Assembly (NCBI RefSeq): GCF_004217145.1
Contig: NZ_SHKR01000013.1
Span: 62,001-126,000, forward strand
Length of the DNA: 64,000 nt
Source: Kribbella rubisoli
Lineage (GTDB): Bacteria > Actinomycetota > Actinomycetes > Propionibacteriales > Kribbellaceae
Direction: 5' to 3'
The notes below the pieces were generated by a model. That model was not told the origin of the DNA, ran no database searches, and saw only the letters and a list, made by a program, of their open reading frames with translations. Positions 7,878-15,554 of this stretch are shown piece by piece (position 1 is the stretch's first letter; each line of letters begins with the position of its first letter). The translations under genes and the position numbers were made by a program.

Positions 7878-9431
7878 TCACATCCTGAAGACGCCGAAGG
7901 ACGAGGTGCCTTCGACCGGGGCCGAGTGGATGGCGGACAGGCAGATGCCGAGGACCGTTCTGGTGTCGCGCGGGTCGATCACGCCGTCGTCGTACAACCG
8001 GCCGGACAGGAACATCGGCAGGGATTCCGCCTCGATCTGCCCCTCGACGTACGCCCGCATCTGCGCGTCGGCGTTCTCGTCGTACGGCTGCCCCTTCGCC
8101 TCCGCGGCCGCGCGCGCGACGATCGACAGGACGCCGGCGAGCTGCTGCGGTCCCATCACCGCCGACTTCGCCGACGGCCACGCGAACAGGAACCGCGGAT
8201 CGAACGCCCGTCCGCACATCCCGTAGTGCCCGGCCCCGTACGACGCGCCCATCAGGACCGAGATGTGCGGCACGCGAGAGTTCGAGACCGCGTTGATCAT
8301 CTGCGCGCCGTGCTTGATGATCCCGCCCTGCTCGTACTCCTGGCCGACCATGTAGCCGGTCGTGTTGTGCAGGAAGATCAGCGGCGTGTTCGCCCGGTTG
8401 GCCAGCTGGATGAATTGCGCCGCCTTCTGCGACTCCTCGCTGAACAGCACGCCGCGCGCATTCGCGAGGATGCCGACCGGGTATCCGTGCATCGACGCCC
8501 ACCCCGTTGCCAGCGACGACCCGTACAGCGGCTTGAACTCGTCGAACACCGATCCGTCCACGACCCGGGCAATCACGTCCCGCGGATCGAACGGGATCTT
8601 CAGATCACCCGGCACGATATCCAGCAGCCCGTCCGAGTCGAGCAGAGGTTCGTCGTACGACGGCTTCGGCGCCGGCCCGGCCTTGCGCCAGTTCAGCCGG
8701 GACACGATCTGCCGCCCGAGCCGGATCGCGTCCTGCTCGTCGACGGCGAAGTAGTCCGCTAGGCCGGACCGCCGCGCGTGCATCGACGCGCCGCCGAGCG
8801 ACTCGTCGTCCGCGTCCTCACCGGTCGCCATCTTCACCAGCGGCGGCCCGGCCAGGAACACCTTCGCGCCGCCGTCGACCATCACGACGTAGTCGCTCAT
8901 GCCCGGGATGTATGCACCGCCCGCGGTCGAGTTGCCGAACACCAGCGCGATCGTCGGGATCCCCTCGGCCGACAACCGGGTCAGGTTGCGGAACATCGCG
9001 CCGCCGGGGATGAAGATCTCCTTCTGCGTCGGCAGATCCGCGCCGCCGGACTCGACCAGGCTGATCACCGGCAGCCGGTTCGCCCGGGCGATCTCGTCCG
9101 ACCGCAGGGCCTTCTTCAGCGTCCACGGATTGCTCGCGCCGCCCTTGACGGTCGGGTCGTTCGCGGTGATCAGGCACTCGACACCTTCGACGACGCCGAT
9201 CCCGGTCACCAGGCTCGCGCCGACGGCGAAGTCCGAACCCCAGCCGGCCAGCGGCGACAGCTCGAGGAAGTACGAGTCCGGGTCGAGCAGCAGTTCGATC
9301 CGCTCCCGGGCGAGCAGCTTGCCGCGCTTGTGATGGCGGTCCACGTACTTCTCGCCACCGCCGGCCAGCGCCTTCGCGTGCTCGGCATCGAGGGCGACGA
9401 GCTTCTCCAGCATCGCCTCGCGGTTACTCAT
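7878..9431 (-). CDS. Acyl-CoA carboxylase beta subunit (carboxyltransferase)
   Basis: 517 residues, typical of single-chain carboxyltransferases of the methylcrotonyl/propionyl/geranyl-CoA group. Visible features: the N-terminal GGGEKYVDRHHKRGKLLARE, the acyl-CoA and carboxybiotin glycine turns (VFGNSTAGGAYIPGMSDYVV, and GASYGAGHYGMCGRAFDPRF), and NTTGYMVGQEYEQGGIIKHG in the second half. The last motif is shared with MCC and geranyl-CoA carboxylase beta subunits. The ATG overlaps the stop of the preceding dehydrogenase as ATGA. It transfers CO2 from biotin on the alpha subunit to the gamma carbon of an enoyl-CoA, if the MCC/GCC assignment is right. Confidence 0.93.
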   Translation of the reverse strand: MSNREAMLEKLVALDAEHAKALAGGGEKYVDRHHKRGKLLARERIELLLDPDSYFLELSPLAGWGSDFAVGASLVTGIGVVEGVECLITANDPTVKGGASNPWTLKKALRSDEIARANRLPVISLVESGGADLPTQKEIFIPGGAMFRNLTRLSAEGIPTIALVFGNSTAGGAYIPGMSDYVVMVDGGAKVFLAGPPLVKMATGEDADDESLGGASMHARRSGLADYFAVDEQDAIRLGRQIVSRLNWRKAGPAPKPSYDEPLLDSDGLLDIVPGDLKIPFDPRDVIARVVDGSVFDEFKPLYGSSLATGWASMHGYPVGILANARGVLFSEESQKAAQFIQLANRANTPLIFLHNTTGYMVGQEYEQGGIIKHGAQMINAVSNSRVPHISVLMGASYGAGHYGMCGRAFDPRFLFAWPSAKSAVMGPQQLAGVLSIVARAAAEAKGQPYDENADAQMRAYVEGQIEAESLPMFLSGRLYDDGVIDPRDTRTVLGICLSAIHSAPVEGTSSFGVFRM

Positions 9432-10540
9432 GCACTGAACCCCAGTCTCTTGGAGGCAAGGCCGGTCAGGATCTCGGTGGTGCCGCCGCCGATGGCGAGG
9501 ATCTTCTGGTCGCGGTACTGGCGTTCGACCTCGGCCTCCCGCATGTACCCGAGCCCGCCGTGCAGTTGCAGCGCCTGATCGCAGACCCACTGCCCGGCCT
9601 CAACCGCCGTGTTCTTCGCGAAGCAGGTCTCGGCGATCACGTCCTCACCACGGTCTGCCCGCTCAGCGACCGAACGCACATACACCCGAGCCACATCGAT
9701 CCGCCGAGCCATCTCGGTCAACGTGTGTTGCACGGTCTGCCGTGAGATCAGCGGGCGCCCGAAGGTCTCGCGATCCCGGCACCACGCAACAGTCAGGTCG
9801 AGCGCCCGCTGAGCCCCGGCGTACGCCTGCACCGCCAACGTCAGCCGCTCAGCCACGAAGTTCACCGCGAGCTGCACAAACCCAGAGCCTTGAGCTCCGA
9901 CGAGGTTATCCACCGGAACCCGCACGTCGGTGAAGGACAGCTCAGCAGTGTCGGAACACAGCCACCCCATCTTCTCCAGCCGCCGCGACACCTCGAACCC
10001 CTGCTCGATCACCAGCAGACTGATCCCGTGCGCACCTGGGCCGTCGGTGCGGACCGCCGTCGTCACGAAGTCTGCGCGGCAGCCCGACGTGATGAAGGTC
10101 TTCGCGCCGTTGACGACGAACACGTCGCCCTCACGCCGAGCCGTCGTACGGATGGATGCCACATCCGATCCGCCGCCGGGCTCCGTGATCGCCAGCGCCC
10201 CGATCAGCTCACCGTTCAACGTGGGCCGAACCCATCGCTCGAGCTGTTCTTGATTGCCGGCAGCAACAATATGGGGCAGTGCGATTCCGCAGGTCAGGAG
10301 CGAGGCGACGAGTCCGCCGGACCCGCCGGCGTAGTGCATCTCCTCGACGACGTCGATCGCGTCGAGCAACGAACCGCCGCCGCCACCGACCGCCTCCGGA
10401 AACCCGACACCGAGCAGACCGATAGCCCCGGCCTTCTTGTGCAGCTCTCGCGGCAGCTCGCCGTCGAGCTCCCATTGATCGAGCTGCGGCAGCACATCGG
10501 CATCCATGAAACGCCGCACGGAGTCCCGGAACGAGTTCAC
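9428..10540 (-). CDS. Acyl-CoA dehydrogenase (second copy)
   Basis: 370 residues from the GTG at 10540, which overlaps the AtuA-like stop as GTGA. The motifs ALAITEPGGGSDVASIRTTA and NGAKTFITSGCRADFV mark the flavoprotein fold. As in the other copy, a glutamate lies at the isovaleryl/long-chain position (NFVAERLTLAV), and the C-terminal signature reads AIGGGTTEILTG, with glycine where the catalytic glutamate of the short-chain class would be. The two dehydrogenases are clearly diverged, so they probably act on different steps or chain lengths, as AtuD-type citronellyl-CoA dehydrogenase and isovaleryl-CoA dehydrogenase do. Upstream extension of the frame lies within the AtuA gene and is not used. 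Confidence 0.92.
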   Translation of the reverse strand: MNSFRDSVRRFMDADVLPQLDQWELDGELPRELHKKAGAIGLLGVGFPEAVGGGGGSLLDAIDVVEEMHYAGGSGGLVASLLTCGIALPHIVAAGNQEQLERWVRPTLNGELIGALAITEPGGGSDVASIRTTARREGDVFVVNGAKTFITSGCRADFVTTAVRTDGPGAHGISLLVIEQGFEVSRRLEKMGWLCSDTAELSFTDVRVPVDNLVGAQGSGFVQLAVNFVAERLTLAVQAYAGAQRALDLTVAWCRDRETFGRPLISRQTVQHTLTEMARRIDVARVYVRSVAERADRGEDVIAETCFAKNTAVEAGQWVCDQALQLHGGLGYMREAEVERQYRDQKILAIGGGTTEILTGLASKRLGFSA

Positions 10541-12246
10541 AGCAGGACCTCCGGTACGTCGATGTACCGGGATCGCAGCCACTCGCCAACAGCCTTTGCC
10601 TGCGGGTCGAAGCGAGCCTGCGCGGCGACGCCCTCGCCCAGCAGTCCTTCGACGACGAAGTTGACGGCCCACAGGTTCGGAAGGAGGTAGCGGGTCACGG
10701 TCAGCGGCTGTGTCTCGGGCAGCAGTTGCTTGAAAAGGTCGACCGTGAGGGTGTGTGCGAGCCAGCGCCACGCCTTCTCGTCGCGCACCCACACGCCGAC
10801 GTTCGCGTCGCCGCCCTTGTCGCCGGACCGCGCACCGGCGATCCGCCCGAGCGGCACCTCGCGCGTCCGCGGCGGTCCGCTCGACAGTTGGAGCAGCGGC
10901 ATCGGCTCCTCGATGTCGTCGACAGGCGCCAGCGGCTGTGTCTCGGCGGCCGGTTCGATCACGGTGCGAGTGCCGTCCGGGAGTACGACGACGTGCTCCA
11001 CCTCGTGGATGTCGACGTACCCGGCCTGGAACACGCCGTACGGCGAACCGTCGCCGGGCGGCGCAGTGACGTGGAAGCCCGGGTAGCTCGCGAGCGCCAG
11101 CTCGACCGCCGCGCTGCTGAAGGCCCGGCCGACAACCTTCGGATCCGGGTCCTTCACCGCGCACCGGAGGAAGACGCTCGCCTCTTCCTCCGACTCGGCA
11201 TTCGGCTTCTCGGTCCACGCGAGCGTCCACTTCAGCTCGGCCGGCCGCTTGGGGAGCGCCTGCTCGAGCTGCTGCTGGACGAGCTCGGCCTTCTGCTCCA
11301 GCTGCAGCCCGGTCAGCACGAAGTCGACCTCGTTGCGGAATCCGCCGACGCTGTTCAACGAGACCTTGTACGTCGGCGGCGGGGCTTCACCGCGTACGCC
11401 GGAGAGCTTGATCCGATCCGGGCCGTCGGCGGAAAGCTCGATCATGTCGAGGCGGGCCGTGACGTCCGGACCGGCGTACCGGGCGCCGGTGATCTCGTAC
11501 AGCAGCTGCGCCTTGACCGTGTCGATCGTGACCGCGCCGCCGGTGTTGTCGTGCTTGGTGATCACGCTGCTGCCGTCCGCGTGGATCTCCGCGATCGGGA
11601 ACCCGGGCCGGCCGAAGTCACGGATCTCGCTGAAGAACGCGTAGTTCCCGCCGGTCGCCTGACAGCCGCACTCGATCACATGCCCCGCGACGACCGCGCC
11701 GGCAAGTTCGTCGTACTGCGTCCGCTTCCACCCGTGATGCGCGGCGGCCGGCCCGACGATCACCGATGCATCGGTGACGCGCCCGGTCACCACCACGTCC
11801 GCACCCGCCTGCAAGGCCTCGGCGATTCCCCAAGCACCCAGGTAGGCGTTGGCCGTCAGTGGTTGTCCGAGGTCCAGCTCGGCGGCGCGGGGCAGCAGAT
11901 CGTCACCTTCGACGTACGCGATCTTCGGGTGCAGGCCGAGTTTGTCGGCCAACTCGCCGATCGCCTGCGCCAGACCCGACGGGTTCAGACCGCCCGCATT
12001 GCTGACGATCTTCACGCCCCGATCCAGCGCCTCCCCGAGCCCGCTCTCCAACTGCTTGAGAAAGGTCCGCGCGTACCCGAGCGCTGGGTCCTTCAGCCGA
12101 TCCCGCCCGAGGATGAGCATCGTCAGCTCAGCCAGATAGTCGCCGGTCAGCACATCCAGAGGCCCGCCCGTGAGCATCTCGTGCACCGCGCTGAACCGGT
12201 CCCCGTAGAACCCCGACGCGTTCCCGATGCGGATCGGCTCAGTCAT
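10537..12246 (-). CDS. AtuA-like protein (DUF1446), acyclic terpene utilisation family
   Basis: 569 residues. The start MTEPIRIGNASGFYGDR is typical of the family, and a long conserved glycine-rich core follows (VKIVSNAGGLNPSGLAQAI; ATGGNYAFFSEI). A small C-terminal domain about residues 460-569 begins with PLGRIAGARSGDKGGDANVG, the conserved motif of the AtuA C-terminal lobe. The biochemical activity of AtuA is not established; it is required for citronellol and geraniol growth in Pseudomonas, and close relatives occur in many actinobacterial acyl-CoA operons. The ATG overlaps the stop of the TIGR03084 gene as ATGA. The presence of this family beside carboxylase subunits is the main reason to call the operon Atu-like. 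Confidence 0.9.
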   Translation of the reverse strand: MTEPIRIGNASGFYGDRFSAVHEMLTGGPLDVLTGDYLAELTMLILGRDRLKDPALGYARTFLKQLESGLGEALDRGVKIVSNAGGLNPSGLAQAIGELADKLGLHPKIAYVEGDDLLPRAAELDLGQPLTANAYLGAWGIAEALQAGADVVVTGRVTDASVIVGPAAAHHGWKRTQYDELAGAVVAGHVIECGCQATGGNYAFFSEIRDFGRPGFPIAEIHADGSSVITKHDNTGGAVTIDTVKAQLLYEITGARYAGPDVTARLDMIELSADGPDRIKLSGVRGEAPPPTYKVSLNSVGGFRNEVDFVLTGLQLEQKAELVQQQLEQALPKRPAELKWTLAWTEKPNAESEEEASVFLRCAVKDPDPKVVGRAFSSAAVELALASYPGFHVTAPPGDGSPYGVFQAGYVDIHEVEHVVVLPDGTRTVIEPAAETQPLAPVDDIEEPMPLLQLSSGPPRTREVPLGRIAGARSGDKGGDANVGVWVRDEKAWRWLAHTLTVDLFKQLLPETQPLTVTRYLLPNLWAVNFVVEGLLGEGVAAQARFDPQAKAVGEWLRSRYIDVPEVLL

Positions 12247-13031
12247 GCGAACTGCCCCGGCCGCCGGCCCTTCCCGGGCAGCCCGGCGAACGCCTGGATG
12301 ATCCCCAGCCACTCCTCGACGTCAGCCCCCTCGGCCCCCACCGCCAGGTCATCGCGATGCCGCCGCTGGGTCGCCAGCAGGCAGAAGTCGAGTGCCGGGG
12401 CACTCACCCGCTGAGCCGCATCCTCCGGCCCCCACGACCAGACATCACCGTCCGGCCCGGTCAGCTCGACGCGGAACTGCTCGGCCGGCGGCTTGCGGTC
12501 GTTGAGCAGGTACGCGAAGTCCCGCGTGCGCACCGCGAGATGCGCGACATGGCGCAGCCGGTTGCTCGGCTGCCGTCGTACGCCGAGAGCGTCGAACACG
12601 TCCTGGCCGTGCGCCCACGTCTCCATCAGCCGCGCGGTCGCCATGGAGGTCGGGCTCATCGGCGGCCCGTACCAGAGCACCTTCTCCCCGGCTGGCACCT
12701 TCTTCAGCGCTTCGGCAACCTCGGTCCGGGTCTCCCGCCAGTACGGCAGCAGCTGGTCCGGCGGCAGCGCGGCAGTCTCCGCTGCCCCGTCATCGACGTA
12801 CGTCGTCGGGCTGGCGGCGGCCGTCTGCAGTGAGGCCTTGAAACCCTCGGGGTCGGCCGCTGCCAAGTGCGCCGCCTCGTCGGTCCAGGCCAAGTGGGCG
12901 ATCTGGTGCGCAATCGTCCAGCCCTCGGCGGGCGTCGGTGTCGCCCACTCGTCAGCGGCCAGGCCACCCACCAACCGATCCAGCTCGGCACTTTCGGCCC
13001 ACAGACCTGCCAGCACTTCATCCAGTTGCAC
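12243..13031 (-). CDS. TIGR03084-family protein with DinB/mycothiol-maleylpyruvate-isomerase-like fold
   Basis: About 262 residues, first gene of the operon. The N-terminal half has the four-helix DinB/MDMPI pattern, with GWTIAHQIAHLAWTDEAAH near residue 40 and a second histidine in TWAHGQDVFDAL near 140, consistent with a divalent metal site. Family function is not known. I chose GTG 13031 over the GTG at 13046 because AGGGAG lies six bases before it and nothing like a ribosome site precedes the longer start. It is coupled to the AtuA-like gene by ATGA. Members of this family are common at the head of AtuA/carboxylase operons in actinomycetes, so a role in the same pathway is likely. Confidence 0.85.
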   Translation of the reverse strand: MQLDEVLAGLWAESAELDRLVGGLAADEWATPTPAEGWTIAHQIAHLAWTDEAAHLAAADPEGFKASLQTAAASPTTYVDDGAAETAALPPDQLLPYWRETRTEVAEALKKVPAGEKVLWYGPPMSPTSMATARLMETWAHGQDVFDALGVRRQPSNRLRHVAHLAVRTRDFAYLLNDRKPPAEQFRVELTGPDGDVWSWGPEDAAQRVSAPALDFCLLATQRRHRDDLAVGAEGADVEEWLGIIQAFAGLPGKGRRPGQFA

Positions 13032-13090
13032 GCCGCACTCCCTCACCGGAGGATCGTGCCCCTGAGCGTCCCACGCCCCCGAAAAAGAAT

Positions 13091-13102
13091 CAAGCGTGCT
13101 TG
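13091..13102. promoter_or_regulatory. Palindrome CAAGC-GT-GCTTG, candidate operator of the acyl-CoA operon
   Basis: A perfect 5-2-5 inverted repeat about 60 bases ahead of the first operon gene and just past the stop of DUF5994. Palindromes of this size are the usual TetR target, and the operon ends with a TetR gene. Assignment is inference; no second copy was noticed nearby. Confidence 0.4.
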
Positions 13103-13105
13103 TTT

Positions 13106-13558
13106 TCAGGGAGTTGCCGCCGACACGAGGTCCTGCGCGTGGATCTGGTTGCCGTTGGCGGCGACAAGCGTCAGGGCGGCTTCGGCCACGGCCTCAGCGG
13201 TGCAGGGTGGGATGACTGCCAGATCGACGCGGGCACCGGCCCTGCCCGACAGGGCGATCAGCAATCCCGGAGGCTGGCTGGCGAAGAACCCAAGGTGTAC
13301 GACGCGCCCGTCGACGGCCAGCCGACGCGGATGGCTGTCCCAATCGCCGCGGTAGAGCATGATCCGGGCGATCGGTCCGCGGAGGGTGTCGATGGCCAGC
13401 ACGAGGCCGGGGATCTCGGCGACCGGATCTGTCGAGCGCGGCCACCAGCCGCCGTCGAGCGGTCCCCTGTCGGTATCACTGCGCAGACGCAGTCGTGGTG
13501 TCGACGGCTCGGACTCGGACATGACTGTCCTGCCGTCCCGGGCAACGAGCGTCACCAT
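13106..13558 (-). CDS. DUF5994 family protein
   Basis: 150 residues. The sequence STPRLRLRSDTDRGPLDGGW followed by WPRSTDPVAEIPGLVLAID is the conserved core of DUF5994, a family of actinobacterial proteins of unknown function. It is soluble, with no signal peptide or membrane helix. GAGG precedes the ATG at a normal distance. It begins four bases after the LapA-like gene and is probably cotranscribed with it. No function can be assigned. Confidence 0.8.
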   Translation of the reverse strand: MVTLVARDGRTVMSESEPSTPRLRLRSDTDRGPLDGGWWPRSTDPVAEIPGLVLAIDTLRGPIARIMLYRGDWDSHPRRLAVDGRVVHLGFFASQPPGLLIALSGRAGARVDLAVIPPCTAEAVAEAALTLVAANGNQIHAQDLVSAATP

Positions 13559-13562
13559 GACC

Positions 13563-13910
13563 TCAGTTCCTGCCGCGGCGGACCAGGCGACGCAGTTGCG
13601 TCATCCGAGCCGCGCCGATCGCCGTGGCCAGCACGGCAGTGCCGACGCCGGCGATGAACAGAGCCAACGCGAGTGGCAGCGAGCCGTTCATCCAGAGAAA
13701 GTTGATCGCGACGGTGCCGGTGTTCTGCAGCATGAACACGATCAGTACGACGAAGCCCAGCACGGTGGCGCAGATTCCCACCCACGCGCCACTGATCCGG
13801 GTCCGCGGCACCCGTGCCGACTGCGGTTCCGAGAGTTCGTCGACAGCTGGTGGTGGGGTGTCGGATTCCGGCGGATCGGGTGTCTTTCGAGCGCGATGAA
13901 GGACCGACAT
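13563..13910 (-). CDS. LapA-domain small membrane protein (DUF1049)
   Basis: 115 residues. A polar, proline-rich N-terminus of about 40 residues is followed by two membrane helices: WVGICATVLGFVVLIVFMLQ, then the signature N-T-G-T-V-A-I-N-F-L-W, then a second helix. The tail is basic (RRLVRRGRN). This is the LapA/DUF1049 pattern, seen in inner-membrane proteins of unclear role in Gram-positives. AGGAG lies six bases before the ATG. The upstream 200 bases lead to the divergent GntR gene. Confidence 0.8.
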   Translation of the reverse strand: MSVLHRARKTPDPPESDTPPPAVDELSEPQSARVPRTRISGAWVGICATVLGFVVLIVFMLQNTGTVAINFLWMNGSLPLALALFIAGVGTAVLATAIGAARMTQLRRLVRRGRN

Positions 13911-14061
13911 GACGGCTCCTACGGAGGGCCGGTATGGCTGGCAGCCTCAAGACGCGGCGTCGTCGATTCCGGAACTACTCCCACAGTACGCCGGTCTGAA
14001 CCAGAAAGCCCCGATCCCGCTGCCCCCATGACGCACCCACCCCGGCGACCGCAGTACGAAT

Positions 14062-14116
14062 GGTCTAGTCGTTCTCGCTTCAACGGTGATGGAAAGGCTT
14101 CCGTACAGGTCTAGTC
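14062..14116 (+). promoter_or_regulatory. Direct repeat GGTCTAGTC (14062-14070 and 14108-14116), candidate GntR operators
   Basis: The nine-base sequence GGTCTAGTC occurs twice, 46 bases apart, in the 130 bases ahead of the GntR gene. GGTCTAG is the left half of the GGTCTAGACC palindrome bound by the UTRA-type GntR regulators DasR and NagR. The right halves here do not complete that palindrome. Autoregulation is inferred. Confidence 0.4.
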
Positions 14117-14134
14117 AGGTGTTACGTAAGACCA

Positions 14135-14878
14135 ATGCATGGTTCGTTGCCGGGGAAAGCCGCCGAGATCCGGGCGCTGTTGCTGAGCCTGATCGACTCG
14201 CTGCCGGAAGGCGCCGCGCTGCCGCCCGAGCGTGAGCTGGCGGCGCGGTGGAGCGTGGCGCGGATGACGCTGCGGCGAGCCGTGGACGAGTTGGTGATCG
14301 AGGAGCTGCTTGTACGGCGGCATGGCAGCGGCACGTACACGAGCCGGCCGAAGGTGGCGCGCTGGCTCGGGATGATCGGGTTCTCCGAGGACATCCGTCG
14401 CCGTGGGATGCGACCCGGCAACACCATGCTCGAGTTCCGGCACCAGAAGGCCGAGCGGCCCGCGGCGCGCCGGCTGCGGATCCCGGTCGGCGATCCGGTC
14501 ATCGCGTTCACGCGGCTCCGGCTCGCGGACGACCATCCGATGGTGGTCGAACGCACGACGCTGCCCGCGGCGTACGTCCCCGGACTGCAGGCCGAGGACC
14601 TTGACGGCTCGCTCTATGACCTGCTCACCAGCCGCTACGGCATCGACGTCGCCAGCGGTACGTATCGCATGGAGCCCGTCATGCCCGACGCGAAGACGGC
14701 AGGCTGGCTCGACATCCCGGCCACGCAGCCCTGCCTCGCCCAGCACGGCATCAGCTTCGACGGCCGCGACCGCGTCTTCGAGTACACCTCGGCCGTCTAC
14801 CGCGGCGACCGCTACGCCTTCACGACCGAGCTCCGCTCCACCGCGCCGACGCGAAGGATCTCTGACGCGTCACGATGA
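14135..14878 (+). CDS. GntR family regulator, HutC/UTRA subfamily
   Basis: 247 residues. The winged helix covers about residues 5-72 (LPEGAALPPERELAARWSVA, then MTLRRAVDELVIEELLVRRH and GSGTYT). The UTRA effector domain covers about 90-240 (PVGDPVIAFTRLRLADDHPM; SLYDLLTSRYGIDVASGTYR). Members sense sugars, phosphosugars or amino acids. No catabolic gene lies directly beside it; the next gene is a nucleotidyltransferase. No strong Shine-Dalgarno sequence precedes the ATG. Two GGTCTAGTC repeats upstream may be its binding sites. Confidence 0.9.
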   Translation: MHGSLPGKAAEIRALLLSLIDSLPEGAALPPERELAARWSVARMTLRRAVDELVIEELLVRRHGSGTYTSRPKVARWLGMIGFSEDIRRRGMRPGNTMLEFRHQKAERPAARRLRIPVGDPVIAFTRLRLADDHPMVVERTTLPAAYVPGLQAEDLDGSLYDLLTSRYGIDVASGTYRMEPVMPDAKTAGWLDIPATQPCLAQHGISFDGRDRVFEYTSAVYRGDRYAFTTELRSTAPTRRISDASR

Positions 14879-14885
14879 TTACTTG

Positions 14886-14902
14886 ACCCGTCGGGTGATC
14901 AC
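14886..14902. promoter_or_regulatory. Overlapping palindromes ACCCG-T-CGGGT and GTGATCAC before the nucleotidyltransferase gene
   Basis: ACCCG-T-CGGGT (14886-14896) overlaps by two bases a second perfect palindrome, GTGATCAC (14895-14902). The half-site ACGGGT recurs at 14912-14917, just before the ATG at 14919. The next protein begins with a winged-helix domain, so autoregulation at this spot is plausible. Confidence 0.35.
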
Positions 14903-14918
14903 TAGGGTGAGACGGGTT

Positions 14919-15554
14919 ATGGATCTGAAGAGCCCGATCAGCACAGTGGTGCCGTCCCTCGACGGGCCGGTTTTGCTGGTGCTGGCGCGGGCCGAGGAGG
15001 GTCTGTCCGGCCGCCAGATCCACAAGCTGGCGGAGTCGGGAAGCGTCGCGGGTGTGCGGCTCGTGCTGCAGCGGCTGGCGGCGACCGGGCTCGTGCACGT
15101 CGACGATCTCGGCAATTCGTTGCTCTATCGCCTTAATCGCAAGCACATCCTGGCCCCGATCGTCGACCAGCTCGCAGACCTCCGCAGTACGTTGATTAGC
15201 CGCCTCGCCGACGAGATCAGCAACTGGCGGATCCCGCCGGTCCACGCGAGCGTGTACGGCGCGATCGCGCGCGGCGACGGTGATCGGGACAGCGACGTCG
15301 ACCTGCTGCTGATCCGCCCGGACCGGCACGAGTTCGTCGACGTGCTGTGGGAGGAGCAGGTAGGCCGGCTGATGCAGACCGTCGTCGACCTGACCGGCAA
15401 CCCGGCGCACGTCTTCGAGCTGAGCCGCACCGAGCTCTCGGGTCACCTCGACACCGAGGACCCGATCCTCAACGACTGGATCCGGCCGAGCATCGAGCTC
15501 ACCGGCGTACCGCTGATGGAAGCCGGCCGGCTGCCGGTCTCAGCCGCCAAGTAG
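14919..15554 (+). CDS. Winged-helix domain fused to a minimal nucleotidyltransferase domain
   Basis: 211 residues. Residues about 10-80 look like a winged-helix fold (LSGRQIHKLAESGSVAGVRL, then LQRLAATGLVHV). Residues about 90-180 carry the nucleotidyltransferase signature: VYGAIARGDGDRDSDVDLLL matches G-S/A-x-A-R-G-(x)5-S-D-x-D-L, with both metal-binding aspartates present. MNT proteins often act as antitoxins paired with HEPN toxins, or transfer nucleotides to protein targets. No HEPN partner is encoded next to it, so this may be a stand-alone regulator or transferase. The last 15 bases overlap the convergent oxidase gene. Confidence 0.75.
   Translation: MDLKSPISTVVPSLDGPVLLVLARAEEGLSGRQIHKLAESGSVAGVRLVLQRLAATGLVHVDDLGNSLLYRLNRKHILAPIVDQLADLRSTLISRLADEISNWRIPPVHASVYGAIARGDGDRDSDVDLLLIRPDRHEFVDVLWEEQVGRLMQTVVDLTGNPAHVFELSRTELSGHLDTEDPILNDWIRPSIELTGVPLMEAGRLPVSAAK

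Noticed and set aside
10726..12414. 562-codon open frame antisense to the AtuA-like gene
   Set aside because: Arg- and Gly-rich shadow of a clear family member on the minus strand; no start context.
14883..14908. Promoter TTGACC / TAGGGT before the nucleotidyltransferase gene
   Set aside because: Only 14 bases separate the two hexamers, too short for a standard promoter.
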